DNA of 64,000 nucleotides from Citrobacter sp. (GTDB lineage: Bacteria; Pseudomonadota; Gammaproteobacteria; Enterobacterales; Enterobacteriaceae): NCBI GenBank assembly GCA_019415335.1, contig DXKH01000135.1, positions 62,001 to 126,000 on the forward strand, given 5' to 3'. Below the pieces are notes generated by a model. That model was not told the origin of the DNA. It did no database searches and saw nothing but the letters and a program-made list of their open reading frames with translations. Shown here one piece after another: positions 35,909 to 45,249 of this stretch (within the stretch, counting starts at the first letter, position 1; every line of letters begins with the position of its first letter). Made by a program: the position numbers and the translations under genes.

Positions 35909-36250
35909 TCAGTGCGCTCGACTGTGGTTTTCTTTACGGTAAGCACCCGGGGGCTGGTGAAAGGTGCGGGTAAAAATACGGGTAAAGGTCTGCTGTGAGT
36001 CAAACCCGTAGCGCAGGCAAATGTCATACACTTTTTCATTGGACTCGCGCAGATCCCGCGCCGCCAGCAGCAGTTTGCGCTCGCGAATGTAGCGCCCCAG
36101 GCTCTCCCCTTTGTACTGCAAAAACAGACGCTGCAAGTGCCACTTGGAGTAACCCGCATGGCGGGCGATGTCGTCAATGCGCAACGGCTGATTCAAATTA
36201 TCATCAATCCACTCGACAATGCTGTCGATAACCTGAGCAGAAATGGTCAT
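35909..36250 (-). CDS. ramA: AraC/XylS-family multidrug-resistance activator RamA
   Basis: RamA activates acrAB, tolC and micF-type targets and so raises efflux and lowers porin levels. The 113-residue protein consists only of the two-helix-turn-helix AraC domain: first recognition region IARHAGYSKWHLQRLFLQY (about residues 25-43), second RYGFDSQQTFTRIFTRTFH (about 75-93). N-terminus MTISAQVIDSIVEWIDDNL is that of RamA. The frame runs to 36292, but ATG 36248-36250, overlapping the romA stop and behind GGAG, gives the family length. It is expressed from the ramR-controlled promoter with romA. Confidence 0.95.
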   Translation of the reverse strand: MTISAQVIDSIVEWIDDNLNQPLRIDDIARHAGYSKWHLQRLFLQYKGESLGRYIRERKLLLAARDLRESNEKVYDICLRYGFDSQQTFTRIFTRTFHQPPGAYRKENHSRAH

Positions 36251-37380
36251 TCGGAACTCCTCTCCTGCAATTGTGTTGCCTGATCCCACCATGTGGTGAA
36301 CCGTTGTGCTGAATCATCCAGCTTCACCGGTTCACCCTGCATCGGAGTGAGCAGACGGTAGGCTTTATTCCGACTGGCCAGCGCCAGTCGCTTGTAAGGG
36401 TCATCCCAGCTATGCTTTGCCAGCACAAAGCGTCCGGCATGACCGGGCAATATCGCTTTTGCCCGCAAATCCAGAGCGGCCTGCGCGGTCTCTTCCGGCA
36501 TCATGTGAATGTACTTCCAGTCCTGGTCATATTGACCGTTCTCCATGATGGCAAGGTCGATGCCACCAAACTGTTCGCCAATCGCCCTGAAGTGCGGGCC
36601 ATAGCCCGAGTCGCCGCTGTAATAAATTTTCTGTTCCGGCGTTTCGAACAGAAAACTGGCCCACAGCGTCTGGTTGCGCTTGATGCCACGCCCGGAAAAG
36701 TGCCGTGCAGGCAGCACATGAATCATCAACGAATCGTCGACTCTGACCGACTGATTCCAGTCGCGCTCTTCAATAATGTCGCCATTCATTCCCCAGTAAC
36801 GCAGATGCGAGCCAACGCCCAGCGGCGTGAGCACACGCTTCACCTTCGGCATTAACGCAGTGATAGTGGCGTAATCCAGATGGTCATAGTGATCGTGAGA
36901 AATGATCAGCAGGTCGATCGCCGGCATCGCCTGCGCCGTCCACGGATACTCGCCGGCGAAGGCTTTGTTGAGAAACGAAAACGGTGCGGCATAACTGCTG
37001 AAAACCGGGTCGATCAGAATACGTTTGCCGCTCAGTTGCAGATACCACGAGGAGTGCCCCAGCCAGATCAGGGTATTCTGCTCAACCGGCAGGCTGGCAA
37101 GATCGGTGGCAACCAGCGGTAAGGGCTGCGCAGGCCGCGCATTTTCACGCTTCGCGACCAGGAACTCCCACCACGCCGCGAGCATACTTTTGTTTCCGGT
37201 ATAGCCCGGCGTTGGCACCTGATTATGGAATTGCCCATCACGGTAGTTTGCAGATTGTTCTACCTGGCTAAGCTGAGCGCCCTGCGGCGCCTGGCCGAAG
37301 CCAGCATTGAGGACAAACGGTAACGTTGCAGCACTGGCAATGAGCATAATAACAACCACACAAACGGAGAGAGGCTTCAT
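36247..37380 (-). CDS. romA: RomA-type metallo-beta-lactamase-fold protein
   Basis: The 377-residue protein is a membrane-anchored metallo-hydrolase of the NAPE-PLD/UlaG-like group. It has an N-terminal hydrophobic segment (about residues 5-25), the metal motif HDHYDHLD (about 161-168), further ligands in PARHFSGRG (about 215-223) and YYSGDSGYG (about 244-252), and a late GHAGRF block. RomA was first described as reducing outer-membrane porin in Enterobacter. The enzyme substrate is unknown, with N-acyl phospholipids as a possibility from the fold. It is transcribed from a RamR-controlled promoter, and its stop overlaps the ramA start (ATGA, 36247-36250), so the two are coupled. Confidence 0.93.
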   Translation of the reverse strand: MKPLSVCVVVIMLIASAATLPFVLNAGFGQAPQGAQLSQVEQSANYRDGQFHNQVPTPGYTGNKSMLAAWWEFLVAKRENARPAQPLPLVATDLASLPVEQNTLIWLGHSSWYLQLSGKRILIDPVFSSYAAPFSFLNKAFAGEYPWTAQAMPAIDLLIISHDHYDHLDYATITALMPKVKRVLTPLGVGSHLRYWGMNGDIIEERDWNQSVRVDDSLMIHVLPARHFSGRGIKRNQTLWASFLFETPEQKIYYSGDSGYGPHFRAIGEQFGGIDLAIMENGQYDQDWKYIHMMPEETAQAALDLRAKAILPGHAGRFVLAKHSWDDPYKRLALASRNKAYRLLTPMQGEPVKLDDSAQRFTTWWDQATQLQERSSE

Positions 37381-37436
37381 ATCCTGACCTGTAAAACGCG
37401 CTCCGGTCCGATGGTTTGCGCGGCTGACTCTTGATT

Positions 37437-37456
37437 ATGAGTGAGTAAGCACTCAT
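37437..37456. promoter_or_regulatory. RamR operator
   Basis: ATGAGTG-AGTAAG-CACTCAT is a perfect inverted repeat with seven-base arms and a six-base spacer. It matches the RamR-binding site described upstream of ramA in Salmonella and Klebsiella. It lies 57 bases upstream of romA, between romA and divergent ramR, so it should control the romA-ramA promoter and perhaps ramR itself. Confidence 0.9.
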
Positions 37457-37572
37457 TATAGAAATCGGAAGTTTCGCGTCAAGATGATTTTCAATCTTTG
37501 ACATTCGCCGTTGCGGCGCTGCAAAGGCCGTGTTTCAATCACCTTTTTAGACAATCTTAAGGGTAAAGTGTA

Positions 37573-38154
37573 GTGGCTCGTCCGAAGAGTGAAGACAAAA
37601 AACAGGCATTACTGGAGGCTGCGACCACAGCCATTGCGCAATCCGGGATCGCGGCATCGACCGCTGTGATAGCCCGCAACGCAGGCGTGGCAGAAGGAAC
37701 GTTGTTTCGCTATTTCGCGACTAAAGACGAGTTAATCAACGAACTTTATCTTCATCTTAAACAAAGCCTTTGCCAGTCGCTGATCGAGAACCTCGATCGT
37801 TCACTGACGGATACCAAAGTGCTGACCTTTTTCATCTGGAGCAGCTATATCAGCTGGGGCCTCAACAATACGCAGGGACATCGCGCCATTCGCCAGTTGG
37901 CGGTCAGTGAAAAAATCACCAAAGAGACGGAACAGAAAGCCGACGATCTGTTTCCTGAGCTACGCGATCTCTGCCACCGTTCGGTGCTGCCGGTCTTTAT
38001 GTCCGATGAGTATCGCGCCTTCGGCGATGCGCTGTTTTTAACGCTGGCAGAAACAACAATGGAATTTGCCGCTCGCGAACCGGCGCGTGCCAGCGAATTT
38101 ATCTCCCTGGGCTTTGAAGCGATGTGGCGCGCCCTCACCCGTGAGGAAGCATAA
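37573..38154 (+). CDS. ramR: TetR-family repressor RamR (GTG start)
   Basis: RamR represses romA-ramA; loss of RamR causes multidrug resistance through RamA. The 193-residue protein has a TetR helix-turn-helix (about residues 23-48, with [26 protein letters not shown]) and a helical ligand domain to residue 193 that in Salmonella binds bile acids and drugs. The gene is full length, with no truncation or frameshift, so the regulon should be in the repressed state. GTG 37573 behind AAGGGT is the start. The stop overlaps the ATG of ybdF by one base (TAATG), which couples a resistance regulator to a backbone gene. Confidence 0.95.
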   Translation: MARPKSEDKKQALLEAATTAIAQSGIAASTAVIARNAGVAEGTLFRYFATKDELINELYLHLKQSLCQSLIENLDRSLTDTKVLTFFIWSSYISWGLNNTQGHRAIRQLAVSEKITKETEQKADDLFPELRDLCHRSVLPVFMSDEYRAFGDALFLTLAETTMEFAAREPARASEFISLGFEAMWRALTREEA

Positions 38155-38522
38155 TGGACGAAAAAACGCTGTACGCGTGCGCGCAACGTCTGGCGCTGGC
38201 GTTTCCGTTTACCGAGCACTGCTGGCCGTTCGGTCCTGAGTACGACGTGTTTAAAGTTGGCGGCAAGATTTTTATGATCGTGACCGAATTTAATCGCCGG
38301 GCAGTGATTAACCTGAAAGCCGATCCGGAAAAATCACTGCTGAATCAGCAGATTTACCCAAGCATTACCCCCGGTTACCACATGAACAAAAAACACTGGA
38401 TTTCCGTCGCCCCCGGCGATGACATCAGTGAGTCATTGCTGGAAGAACTGGTCAACGATTCGTGGAATTTAGTCGTCGATGGCCTGGCTAAACGCGACCA
38501 AAAACGAATCCGCCCTCTCTGA
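38154..38522 (+). CDS. ybdF: YbdF, MmcQ/YjbR-family protein
   Basis: The 122-residue protein is a DUF419/MmcQ-YjbR domain with the CyaY-like fold. Seen are the block [22 protein letters not shown] (split about residues 21-42) and the end block [22 protein letters not shown] through [18 protein letters not shown]. It matches E. coli YbdF by sequence and place before nfsB. The function is not known, although the family has a possible DNA-binding surface. It starts within the ramR stop codon, so it is probably co-translated with ramR here, unlike in E. coli. Confidence 0.9.
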   Translation: MDEKTLYACAQRLALAFPFTEHCWPFGPEYDVFKVGGKIFMIVTEFNRRAVINLKADPEKSLLNQQIYPSITPGYHMNKKHWISVAPGDDISESLLEELVNDSWNLVVDGLAKRDQKRIRPL

Positions 38523-38620
38523 TTGGTCGCGAAAGCCGAAAACTGTTTTCGTATTATCTCTCTTATCATCGCCCAGAGAACCTTGTACCCTGCGGGTATT
38601 AAAACCAACCGGGAGTAGTT

Positions 38621-39274
38621 ATGGATATCGTTTCAGTCGCCTTAAAGCGTCATTCCACGAAGGCATTCGACCCTAATAAAAAGCTGACCACTGAAGAAGC
38701 AGAAAAAATCAAAACGCTGCTGCAATACAGCCCGTCCAGCACTAACTCTCAGCCGTGGCACTTTATCGTTGCCAGCACAGAGGAAGGCAAAGCGCGCGTG
38801 GCAAAATCGGCCGCCGGTAGCTATGCCTTCAACGAACGTAAAATGCTTGATGCCTCGCATGTTGTGGTGTTCTGCGCCAAAACGGCGATGGACGATGCGT
38901 GGCTGGAGCGCGTGGTCGATCAGGAAGAGGCCGATGGGCGTTTTGCGTCTGCCGACGCGAAAGCCGCCAACCATAAAGGTCGTACTTTCTTCGCCGACAT
39001 GCACCGTAAAGATCTGAAAGATGACGCGCACTGGATGGCAAAACAGGTTTATCTGAACGTCGGTAACTTCCTGTTAGGCGTTGGCGCGCTGGGTCTGGAC
39101 GCGGTACCGATCGAAGGATTCGACGCTGCCATTCTCGACGCGGAATTTGGCCTGAAAGAAAAAGGCTTCACCAGTGTGGTCGTGGTTCCAGTGGGCCATC
39201 ACAGCGTCGAAGATTTCAACGCGTCACTGCCCAAATCTCGCCTGCCGCTGGAAACCACGCTGACAGAGGTGTAA
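38621..39274 (+). CDS. nfsB: Oxygen-insensitive NAD(P)H nitroreductase NfsB
   Basis: NfsB is a dimeric FMN enzyme that reduces nitro compounds and quinones and activates nitrofuran drugs. The 217-residue protein has the FMN-binding KRHSTKAFD (about residues 9-17), [15 protein letters not shown] (about 37-51), the cap region with [16 protein letters not shown], and the C-terminal [21 protein letters not shown]. Length and sequence fit E. coli NfsB. It is intact, so nitrofurantoin activation through NfsB should be possible. Start ATG 38621 follows GGGAGT. Confidence 0.97.
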   Translation: MDIVSVALKRHSTKAFDPNKKLTTEEAEKIKTLLQYSPSSTNSQPWHFIVASTEEGKARVAKSAAGSYAFNERKMLDASHVVVFCAKTAMDDAWLERVVDQEEADGRFASADAKAANHKGRTFFADMHRKDLKDDAHWMAKQVYLNVGNFLLGVGALGLDAVPIEGFDAAILDAEFGLKEKGFTSVVVVPVGHHSVEDFNASLPKSRLPLETTLTEV

Positions 39275-39310
39275 TTCACCCATCCCCCTCCGTTTGCATA
39301 ATTTCCCCTC

Positions 39311-40597
<1,287 letters not shown>

Positions 40598-40598
40598 C

Positions 40599-41570
40599 TC
40601 AGGTACTGGCGCGTGAAATAAAGCGCCAGTCCATCATCACCCTTTCCGTTGGCGCATCCGGATTATCGATTTTATTGAGCAGTAAGGTAACCGCTTTGCG
40701 GCCAATCTCCCGCGACGGCTGTTCAATAGTCGTGAGCGACACCATCTCAGAAAGTTCGGTGCCGTCGAACCCGACCACGGCGATATCCTGCGGTACACGA
40801 AGTCCTGCCTGCTCAATGGCACGTAGTGCCCCTGCTGCCAGCGTATCGGAAACGGCAAACACCGCATCCGGCGGGTTCTCTTTCAACAACTTTTGCATTG
40901 CCGCCATCCCGGCCGCTGAACTGAGATCGCTGGCATATTCCACCGCCTGATAGGCCAGATCACGCAGATGGATCACGCTCTTATAACCGCGTTCACGCAG
41001 ACGGGCATATTTGTAGCTTAAATCGTGGTTAATCAAGGCGATCCGCTTACGCCCGCTGTCCGCAAGCTGGCTGACCACGTGCTGCGACGCGTCCACATCG
41101 TTGATCCCAACACAAGAAACCGTCCCCGCATCGGCATATTCGGCACACTGAACCCAGGCGGCGTTACCGATTAACTCGGCAAGTTCCGGCAGCCGGGAGA
41201 AGGCATCCATGGTGATAATACCGTCGACGATTTTCCCCGACAGCAGGCTTAACCCTGAGCGGGAACGATCGATGTCGGAACCTGAATTGCACAGCAGGAT
41301 ACGGTAGCCGTTTTTCTCGGCCTCAGCTTCGATGCCCTTGACCACCTCGGCGCAGAACGGGTTGGCGATGTTGGATACCATCACCAGAATCATATGGCTG
41401 CGCGCGGTGCGGAGCTGACGTGCCAGCAGATTGGGCTGGTAGTTGCTCTCCTTGATTGCCTGCAAAACCCGCTCACGGTTTTTCGCTTTCACGCTGTCGC
41501 TGTTGTTCAACACGCGCGACACCGTCGCCACCGAAACCCCGGCCAACTGAGCGATTTTCTGAATAGACAT
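40599..41570 (-). CDS. LacI-family transcriptional regulator
   Basis: The 323-residue protein has a LacI helix-turn-helix (SIQKIAQLAGVSVATVSRVL, residues 2-21) and a periplasmic-binding-protein-like ligand domain (about 60-323) with the dimer core near DAVFAVSDTLAAGALRAIEQ and VAVVGFDGTELSEMVSLTTI. It lies last in a minus-strand set of four genes: transporter, isomerase, oxidoreductase, regulator. A terminator hairpin separates it from the oxidoreductase. Two tandem operators before the transporter gene (45083-45125) are its probable targets. The inducer is unknown, probably the set's own substrate. Confidence 0.92.
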   Translation of the reverse strand: MSIQKIAQLAGVSVATVSRVLNNSDSVKAKNRERVLQAIKESNYQPNLLARQLRTARSHMILVMVSNIANPFCAEVVKGIEAEAEKNGYRILLCNSGSDIDRSRSGLSLLSGKIVDGIITMDAFSRLPELAELIGNAAWVQCAEYADAGTVSCVGINDVDASQHVVSQLADSGRKRIALINHDLSYKYARLRERGYKSVIHLRDLAYQAVEYASDLSSAAGMAAMQKLLKENPPDAVFAVSDTLAAGALRAIEQAGLRVPQDIAVVGFDGTELSEMVSLTTIEQPSREIGRKAVTLLLNKIDNPDAPTERVMMDWRFISRAST

Positions 41571-41620
41571 AACGACGACACATCCTGCGGTTAGCGTTTT
41601 ATGCAGGCTATCATAAATTT

Positions 41621-41642
41621 GTTGCCCGGCGAACCGGGCAAC
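41621..41642 (-). terminator. UUCG-tetraloop hairpin between oxidoreductase and LacI gene
   Basis: On the minus strand GTTGCCCGG pairs perfectly with CCGGGCAAC around a TTCG tetraloop, followed by AAATTTA. It begins seven bases after the oxidoreductase stop and could end or weaken transcription into the regulator gene. Confidence 0.7.
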
Positions 41643-41648
41643 GCGTCA

Positions 41649-42788
41649 TCACTCAACGCGTACCCAACGCTGCTGCTGATGACTTTTTACTATCGCATCA
41701 ATGATATACATCACATTCGCGCCATCATGGAAGGTGGCAAACAATGGCTGTTCCGGCATTTTGCCTGCCTGAACGGCACGGTAGAACTGCGCCATCATAT
41801 TTTTGAAGGCATCGGGCCAGCCTTCAATATGTCCGCCGGGAAAATGGGCGCTGTCGGCGACATCGCGGTTCATCAGTGCAGGATCATCGCTCAGGATCTG
41901 ATTCGCCTGCGCACGATGCCCCACCCACAGCTGCTGCGGTACTTCCTGATCCCACGCCACGGACAGCTCGCTGCCGTTGATTTCAAACGACAGGCGATTT
42001 TTACGCCCGGCGCTCACCTGTGAGACGCGAAAACTGCCTTTGCTGCCATCGTCAAAGCGGAACAGCACCGAACCAAAATCTTCGGTGTTCACCGGTTTAT
42101 CTTCATACCGGGCGTTCGAGTCGTGAGTAAAAGTCTGGTTACCCGCAACGTTTGCCTTGCGCGTCGGCCAGACGATCGCGAGATCGGCCATCACTTCCGT
42201 GATGCGCCGTCCGGTGACAAACTGCACCGTGTCGCACCAGTGGGAACCAATATCCGCCACGGCACGCGACGCCCCGCCGAGCGCCGCCTCCACGCGCCAG
42301 TTGTAGTCGGTTTCCAGCAGCATCCAGTCCTGCAGATAGCTGCCATGCGTGGCAAACAGCCGCCCGATACTGCCTGCGCGCATCATACTGGCCGCCTGCC
42401 GCACCATCGCAAACTGACGATAGACAAAGCTGACGCCGTGCACCACGTCGGCCTCTTCCGCCAGCATCACCAGCTCGCGCGCCTCTTCCGCCGTCATACA
42501 CAGCGGCTTTTCAGAGAACACGTGCTTGCCTGCCCGCAGGATCTGCCGGTTAATCTGCGCATGCAGATGGTTCGGCGTGCAGTTATGCACCACCTGCAGA
42601 TTCGGATGCGCGAGCAGTTCTTCAACGCTGCCATAGGCATGCGGCACGTTCAGTGCCTGCGCTTTTTCCCGCGCCTGAGAAAGACTCCCGTCGCACAGCG
42701 CCACCACCTGAACAAACCCGAGGCGACGCAGCGCGTCGATATGCGCAGGACCGATAAATCCGCTGCCAATAATGCCGACGTTAATCAT
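41649..42788 (-). CDS. Gfo/Idh/MocA-family oxidoreductase
   Basis: The 379-residue protein has an N-terminal Rossmann domain starting VGIIGSGFIGPAHIDALRRLG (split about residues 4-24) and the family motif EKPLCMTAEEA (about 94-104). A C-terminal alpha/beta domain follows, with GSHWCDTVQF holding the usual catalytic histidine region (about 180-190). Such enzymes oxidise sugars, inositols or sugar acids with NAD(P). The frame extends to 42884, but ATG 42786-42788 overlaps the upstream gene's stop by eight bases (ATGATTAA) behind GGAGGTG and is the start. Pairing with a TIM-barrel isomerase is common in inositol and 3-keto-glycoside pathways. The substrate here is not known. Confidence 0.9.
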   Translation of the reverse strand: MINVGIIGSGFIGPAHIDALRRLGFVQVVALCDGSLSQAREKAQALNVPHAYGSVEELLAHPNLQVVHNCTPNHLHAQINRQILRAGKHVFSEKPLCMTAEEARELVMLAEEADVVHGVSFVYRQFAMVRQAASMMRAGSIGRLFATHGSYLQDWMLLETDYNWRVEAALGGASRAVADIGSHWCDTVQFVTGRRITEVMADLAIVWPTRKANVAGNQTFTHDSNARYEDKPVNTEDFGSVLFRFDDGSKGSFRVSQVSAGRKNRLSFEINGSELSVAWDQEVPQQLWVGHRAQANQILSDDPALMNRDVADSAHFPGGHIEGWPDAFKNMMAQFYRAVQAGKMPEQPLFATFHDGANVMYIIDAIVKSHQQQRWVRVE

Positions 42789-43806
42789 TGGCACCTCCGG
42801 CGGCGAAATCATCAAACGCCCGTCCGGAGACGGGAATAATATGGCGGCGGATAAATTCGCTGCCTTCGCGGGCTCCGGTATCACCGTCTTTCAGACAGCA
42901 CTCCCACTCCAGCACCGCCCAGCCGTCAAAGTCATACTGCGTCAGCTTGCTGAAGATACCGTTGAAGTCAATCTGCCCGTCACCCAGAGAGCGAAAGCGC
43001 CCTGCCCGGTTGATCCACGGCTGATAGCCGCCGTATACCCCACTGCGTCCGTTCGCCCGGAACTCCGCATCCTTCACGTGAAACGCTTTGATACGCGGGT
43101 GATAGATGTCGATAAAGGCCAGGTAATCCATCTGCTGCAGCAGCATATGGCTGGGATCATAAAGAATGTTGCAGCGCGGGTGGTTATCCAGAAGGTGCAA
43201 GAAGCGCTCGAACGTGACGCCATCGTGCAAGTCTTCCCCGGGATGTAGCTCAAAACAGACATCCACACCGTGCGTATCGAAGGTATCCAGAATCGGTCGC
43301 CAGCGGTTGGCCAGTTCGCTGAACGCCTCCTGAAAACGCTGTTCATTGTGCGGTGGCCACGGGTAGAAAAACGGCCAGGCCAGCGAGCCGGAAAAGGTGG
43401 CATGGGCCTTGAGTCCCAGTTTTGCCGACGCCGCAGCCGCCTGTTTCAGCGTCTCTGTCGCCCACGCCCGACGCGCCGCATCGTTGCCACGCACCTCCGC
43501 TGGTGCAAAGTGGTCAAAGGCATCGCTGTAGACCGGGTTAACTGCCATCAATTGCCCTTCCAGATGGGTCGACAACTCGCTGATCACCAGTCCGTGCTCT
43601 GCCAGCTTACCGTTGATGTCATCGCAATAGGTCTGACTCTGCGCCGCTTTTGCCAGATCGAAAATATGCGGTTGATGGCAAGGGATCTGCACCGCTTTAT
43701 AGCCCTTGCCTGCCGCCCACCCCGCCAGCCCTTCAAGTGTGTTAAACGGCGCTTGCCCACCGATAAACTGCGACAGAAAAATACCTGGCCCTTTAATCGT
43801 CCTCAT
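42781..43806 (-). CDS. Sugar phosphate isomerase/epimerase-like TIM-barrel protein
   Basis: The 341-residue protein is an AP-endonuclease-2-type TIM barrel (IolE/IolH/xylose isomerase-like). It has acidic and histidine metal ligands in FELHPGEDLHDG (about residues 195-206), ILYDPSHMLLQQMDY (about 219-233), IKAFHVKDAEF (about 245-255) and WAVLEWECCLKD (about 300-311). It would isomerise, epimerise or dehydrate the keto product of the neighbouring oxidoreductase. The start ATG 43804-43806 has GGAGGTGGT upstream. It lies 15 bases after the transporter gene and overlaps the oxidoreductase gene. Confidence 0.88.
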   Translation of the reverse strand: MRTIKGPGIFLSQFIGGQAPFNTLEGLAGWAAGKGYKAVQIPCHQPHIFDLAKAAQSQTYCDDINGKLAEHGLVISELSTHLEGQLMAVNPVYSDAFDHFAPAEVRGNDAARRAWATETLKQAAAASAKLGLKAHATFSGSLAWPFFYPWPPHNEQRFQEAFSELANRWRPILDTFDTHGVDVCFELHPGEDLHDGVTFERFLHLLDNHPRCNILYDPSHMLLQQMDYLAFIDIYHPRIKAFHVKDAEFRANGRSGVYGGYQPWINRAGRFRSLGDGQIDFNGIFSKLTQYDFDGWAVLEWECCLKDGDTGAREGSEFIRRHIIPVSGRAFDDFAAGGAND

Positions 43807-43821
43807 ACCACCTCCAGAAAA

Positions 43822-45060
43822 TTACGCCTTGTCATCGTCATACTTGAACGAGAACAGGAAAAACAGTGCTATCACCGCGGCCGCCACCGCCGGGATCCAC
43901 CAGAATGTGACCCATGCCTGCGGCACGGTTTGTCCGGCAACCAGCCGGTTATACAGCGCACCGGAGATCTGCGAGCCCAGCAGCATCCCGATACCGTAGG
44001 TGAACATCACGATCATGCTCTGCGCCTGACCTTTTACCTTTTCACCCGCCACACGATCGGTGTAGATAAAGCCGACTACAAAGAAAAAGTCATAGCACAC
44101 GCCGTGCAGCAGAATGCCGAGATACAGCAGGAAACGACCCTCTTCGCTGACGCCAAGCGCAAAAAACGCATAGCGAACGAACCACGCCAGCATGCCGATC
44201 AGCAGCATGTATTTCACGCCCAGACGGCGGAACAACAGCGGGATCACCAGCATGAAGAAAATTTCTGACATCTGCCCAAACGACATTGCGGTGCTGACAT
44301 CCGCAATACCGGCATCCGCCAGATAAGAGGCGGTGTAAGCGTAATAGGTGCCGAGCGGTACCGAGATCAACATCGCGCACAGCGAAAAGATAAAGAAATG
44401 GCGCGTTTTGAGCAGCGCAAATGCGTCGGCGCAGAACAAATCGCGCACCTGAACCGGCAGCCCTTTTGCAGGTGCCGGCGTATGCGGCAACGTCAGACTG
44501 TACAACGCCAGCACCACGGAACTGACCGCCGCCACCTGGAAGATGGTAATACTGGACGCCACGCCGGTGACGCCGATGAAAATCCCCGCCACGATCCAAC
44601 CAATAGTGCCGAACACGCGCACCACCGGGAAGGTTTTATCGACATTCGACAAACTGTGAAACGCAATGTTATTGGTTAGCGCCAGCGTTGGCATATAGCA
44701 CAGCGTATAGCCAAACAGCAGGCCAATCAGCAGTGCCCCGTTCTGGGCAACCAATGCCCCCGGCACAAACCACAGAATCACCGCTCCGGCCAGATGCATT
44801 ACCGCCATCACCTTTTGCGAGGCAAAGAAGCGATCCACCAGCATACCGAGCACAAACGGCGAAAGAATAGAGGCGATCGGCCCTGCGGAAAACGCATCGC
44901 CAATCAGCAAAGACATGTTGTGTTGCGTCATGACCAGACCGAGCGTCACCGACCAGCTTCCCCAGATAAAAAACTGTAAGAACATCATCAGCGACAGTCG
45001 GGGTACCAGCAGCCGATGCTGCCCTATCGCCTTTCCACTACTTTCCGTTGTTGACACCAT
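43822..45060 (-). CDS. MFS transporter, nucleoside:H+ symporter-like
   Basis: The 412-residue protein has about twelve membrane helices. The first is rich in FLQFFIWGSWSVTLG (about residues 28-42), a pattern of the NupG/XapB symporter group, and the cytosolic loop ends the first half near residue 210. Relatives move nucleosides, but several members lie in sugar-acid and glycoside loci, and here the neighbours point to a carbohydrate. It is the first gene of the set. Two perfect GTAATCGATTAC palindromes lie 23-65 bases upstream, so it is under direct LacI-type control. Confidence 0.87.
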   Translation of the reverse strand: MVSTTESSGKAIGQHRLLVPRLSLMMFLQFFIWGSWSVTLGLVMTQHNMSLLIGDAFSAGPIASILSPFVLGMLVDRFFASQKVMAVMHLAGAVILWFVPGALVAQNGALLIGLLFGYTLCYMPTLALTNNIAFHSLSNVDKTFPVVRVFGTIGWIVAGIFIGVTGVASSITIFQVAAVSSVVLALYSLTLPHTPAPAKGLPVQVRDLFCADAFALLKTRHFFIFSLCAMLISVPLGTYYAYTASYLADAGIADVSTAMSFGQMSEIFFMLVIPLLFRRLGVKYMLLIGMLAWFVRYAFFALGVSEEGRFLLYLGILLHGVCYDFFFVVGFIYTDRVAGEKVKGQAQSMIVMFTYGIGMLLGSQISGALYNRLVAGQTVPQAWVTFWWIPAVAAAVIALFFLFSFKYDDDKA

Positions 45061-45082
45061 TTTGAGCCTCGCCTTTAAAAAA

Positions 45083-45125
45083 GTAATCGATTACAAATTG
45101 CATCACATAAAAAGTAATCGATTAC
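45083..45125 (-). promoter_or_regulatory. Tandem LacI-type operators upstream of the MFS gene
   Basis: The palindrome GTAATCGATTAC occurs twice, at 45083-45094 and 45114-45125, flanked each time by AA on the left and AAA on the right. The centres are 31 bases apart, close to three helical turns, so two dimers would sit on one face. The central CG step is typical of LacI/GalR operators. The regulator encoded at 40599-41570 is the likely binder. Confidence 0.85.
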
Positions 45126-45214
45126 AAAATAAAGATCCTGTGGATCGAAACAGAATTGGGAGAAGGGTCACGATAAAGGTGGAGAGTGATGTTGGCAGGT
45201 AATAGGTTTTGTCG

Positions 45215-45240
45215 GCCCGGTAAGCAACGCGCCACCGGGC
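45215..45240. repeat. REP-like palindrome after pheP
   Basis: GCCCGGT (45215-45221) pairs with ACCGGGC (45234-45240). It lies just beyond the pheP stop (45250) and resembles a REP core. The rest of 45126-45249 shows no gene. Confidence 0.65.
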
Positions 45241-45249
45241 ATCAACAGG

